From Paenibacillus amylolyticus (GTDB lineage: Bacteria; Bacillota; Bacilli; Paenibacillales; Paenibacillaceae): a stretch of 64,000 nt of DNA. The notes beneath the pieces are model-generated. The model worked only from the letters and a program-made list of their open reading frames with translations, was not told the origin of the DNA and did no database searches. Of the stretch, positions 62,844-64,000 are shown in pieces. Made by a program: the position numbers and the translations under genes. How positions within the stretch are numbered: position 1 is the first letter of the stretch; every line of letters begins with the position of its first letter. The stretch covers positions 2,976,001 to 3,040,000 of the forward strand of contig NZ_BCNV01000001.1 of assembly GCF_001570725.1 (NCBI RefSeq), read 5' to 3'.

Positions 62844-63710
62844 TTATTTCACCGCCAGATCAATCAAAGTGAACGTAAATACGATTAAACTAAGCAAACT
62901 GTTCATGGTAAAGAATGCCGTTTGAACACGACTCATATCATTAGGCGATACAATATAGTGTTGATAGAACAGAATACCGTACGTAACCAGCATGCCTGCG
63001 CCATACCACCAGCTCAGATCTGTCATCAACAATAACGCAAGAAAACCAATTGCAGTAATCACATGGAAGAACTTGGCGATCTGCAATGATTTAACCAGGC
63101 CAAAACGGGAAGGTATCGAATGAAGGCCTTCACCTTGGTCAAACTCCAGATCCTGACATGCATAGATAATATCAAAACCTGCTGTCCAGAACACAATCGT
63201 AACGTACAGGACAATCGCTGTCCAATCCATCGTACCCGTTACAGCTACCCAGCCACCAAGCGGTGCCAAACCAATTGTCATTCCGAGAACGACGTGGCAT
63301 AGCCATGTGAAACGTTTGGTGTACGAATACAGTACCAGCATAAACACAGCAATAGGCAACAGCTGCATCGATAATACATTAAGATTGGATGAGGCCCAGA
63401 ATAACAATATAAAAGAGATAATGACGAATATAACAACTTCCCCATTTTTCAACAGACCTGCAGGGATCGCTCTCATCGCGGTACGCGGATTTTTGCCATC
63501 AATCGCTTGGTCAATAATTCGGTTCAAACCGAAAGCCGCACTACGTGCGCCGACCATCGCAAGCAATACCCACATAATCTGCATCCAGCTTGGGAAAGTA
63601 TCATTCACTACCATGGAGCCGAGAATGGCCCCCATAAATGCAAAGGGTAAAGCGAAAAGCGTGTGTTCAATCTTGATCATTTCTAAAAAGATGCGAATTT
63701 TCCTAAACAT
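62844..63710 (-). CDS. ubiA: UbiA-family prenyltransferase
   Basis: The 288-residue membrane protein has about eight helices and the two Asp-rich motifs NRIIDQAIDGKNPRT and DIIYACQDLEFDQGEG. It prenylates an aromatic ring, here probably the menaquinone precursor. The ATG at 63710 has AAGGAG upstream; it overlaps the menG end by 8 nt. Sequence closely fits 4-hydroxybenzoate-type (or futalosine-pathway MqnP) members more than MenA. Confidence 0.88.
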   Translation of the reverse strand: MFRKIRIFLEMIKIEHTLFALPFAFMGAILGSMVVNDTFPSWMQIMWVLLAMVGARSAAFGLNRIIDQAIDGKNPRTAMRAIPAGLLKNGEVVIFVIISFILLFWASSNLNVLSMQLLPIAVFMLVLYSYTKRFTWLCHVVLGMTIGLAPLGGWVAVTGTMDWTAIVLYVTIVFWTAGFDIIYACQDLEFDQGEGLHSIPSRFGLVKSLQIAKFFHVITAIGFLALLLMTDLSWWYGAGMLVTYGILFYQHYIVSPNDMSRVQTAFFTMNSLLSLIVFTFTLIDLAVK

Positions 63711-64000
63711 GCTGATTCTCCTTGGTTCCAATATGCAGTGCCGCGATACCTCCGGTCAGAGGGTAGGCCTGCACTTGTTGCAATCCAGTTTCTGCAAAAA
63801 TGTCTGCCAGTTCCTTCCTTCCCGGAAAAATGGCCAAAGAATCCGGCAGCCATTTGTACTGCTCAAAACTTTTAGCGAACACTTTGGCAAGATTCGGTAA
63901 AACCTTCTCAAAATAAAAATAATAAATGCCCTTGAACGGTTGCCAGGTTGGCTTGGACAATTCCAGGCATACAACCATACCGCCCGGTTTTACTACACGT
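63703..64000 (-). CDS. menG: Demethylmenaquinone methyltransferase, C-terminal part
   Basis: The frame runs off the right edge, leaving 98 residues. The tail (PGGMVVCLELSKP, FEKVLPNLAKVFAKSFEQY, YKWLPDSLAIFPGRKELADI) matches UbiE/MenG methyltransferases, which add the last methyl group of menaquinone using SAM. It is upstream of and coupled to ubiA. Confidence 0.92.
   Translation of the reverse strand, partial: RVVKPGGMVVCLELSKPTWQPFKGIYYFYFEKVLPNLAKVFAKSFEQYKWLPDSLAIFPGRKELADIFAETGLQQVQAYPLTGGIAALHIGTKENQHV

Noticed and set aside
1..64000. rRNA, tRNA, CRISPR, IS elements, prophage
   Set aside because: Searched by eye on both strands; no spacer-repeat array, transposase motif, cloverleaf or rRNA core was seen.

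Overview
The window looks like chromosomal DNA of a Paenibacillus (Bacillota, Paenibacillaceae). The gene order follows two well-known Bacillus subtilis neighbourhoods: qcrABC-ypjABCD-dapB-mgsA-bshB1-bshA-cca-birA-panBCD-dinG-ypmB-asnS-dnaD, and menG-hepT-ndk-cheR-aroC(aroF)-aroB-aroH-trpEDCFBA-hisC-tyrA. GC content is moderate, Shine-Dalgarno sequences are strong, GTG and TTG starts are common, and control is typical of the group (a T-box, Fur boxes, a TRAP-type leader). I saw no rRNA, tRNA, CRISPR array, transposase or prophage. This is mostly housekeeping DNA with a few accessory islands.

Layout. 1-120: end of a LysR regulator. 355-1453: a small protein and the amidase MtnU. 1527-4410: an iron-siderophore island, made of a Btr-like AraC/binding-protein fusion and a lipoprotein receptor, each behind its own Fur box. 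4607-12340 (+ strand): the MtnE aminotransferase, then a proline T-box leading proB-proA-proC, which is translationally coupled to the methionine-salvage genes mtnW-mtnX-mtnB. 12424-14810: an ECF sigma/anti-sigma pair with a membrane protein made of three TM2-like modules. 14943-19138: dnaD, asnS, ackA and a 3-hydroxyacyl-CoA dehydrogenase. 19272-21294: a short FtsH-like protease with a membrane-anchored partner. 21717-27311: tseB, mtaD-like deaminase, rex, dinG. 27453-36224: TPR protein, panBCD, birA, cca, bacillithiol genes, mgsA, dapB. 36307-43121: TPR protein, ypjD, an inverted YitT gene, ypjB, ypjA, qcrCBA, ypiF and a 59-residue IDEAL-domain protein. 43145-46962: gamma-carbonic anhydrase-like protein, an unidentified protein, a histidine phosphatase and a second ECF sigma/anti-sigma pair. 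47409-47526 (+ strand): a candidate small RNA in a 700-base gap. 47671-59322: the aromatic supra-operon, with a long attenuator leader before trpE. 59501-64000: cheR, ndk, hepT, ubiX, ubiA and the end of menG.

How the genes work together. The supra-operon makes chorismate and then tryptophan, histidine and tyrosine. The leader before trpE carries 13 NAG triplets, nearly all 2-3 nt apart (the TRAP signature), and one stretch of that array is complementary to the 5' arm of a terminator about 340 nt downstream. panBCD and birA supply pantothenate and biotin control. qcrABC with menG/ubiA/ubiX/hepT supply the menaquinol chain, and rex senses its redox state. MtnU, MtnE, MtnW, MtnX, MtnB and a possible MtaD form most of a methylthioadenosine salvage route.

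Most noteworthy: the TRAP-type leader, the candidate small RNA with an anti-Shine-Dalgarno loop, the FtsH-like protease without an extracytoplasmic domain next to a possible partner, the attenuated unidentified panB leader, the three-module TM2-like protein in an ECF operon, a dispersed intergenic repeat, and the pro-mtn operon fusion.
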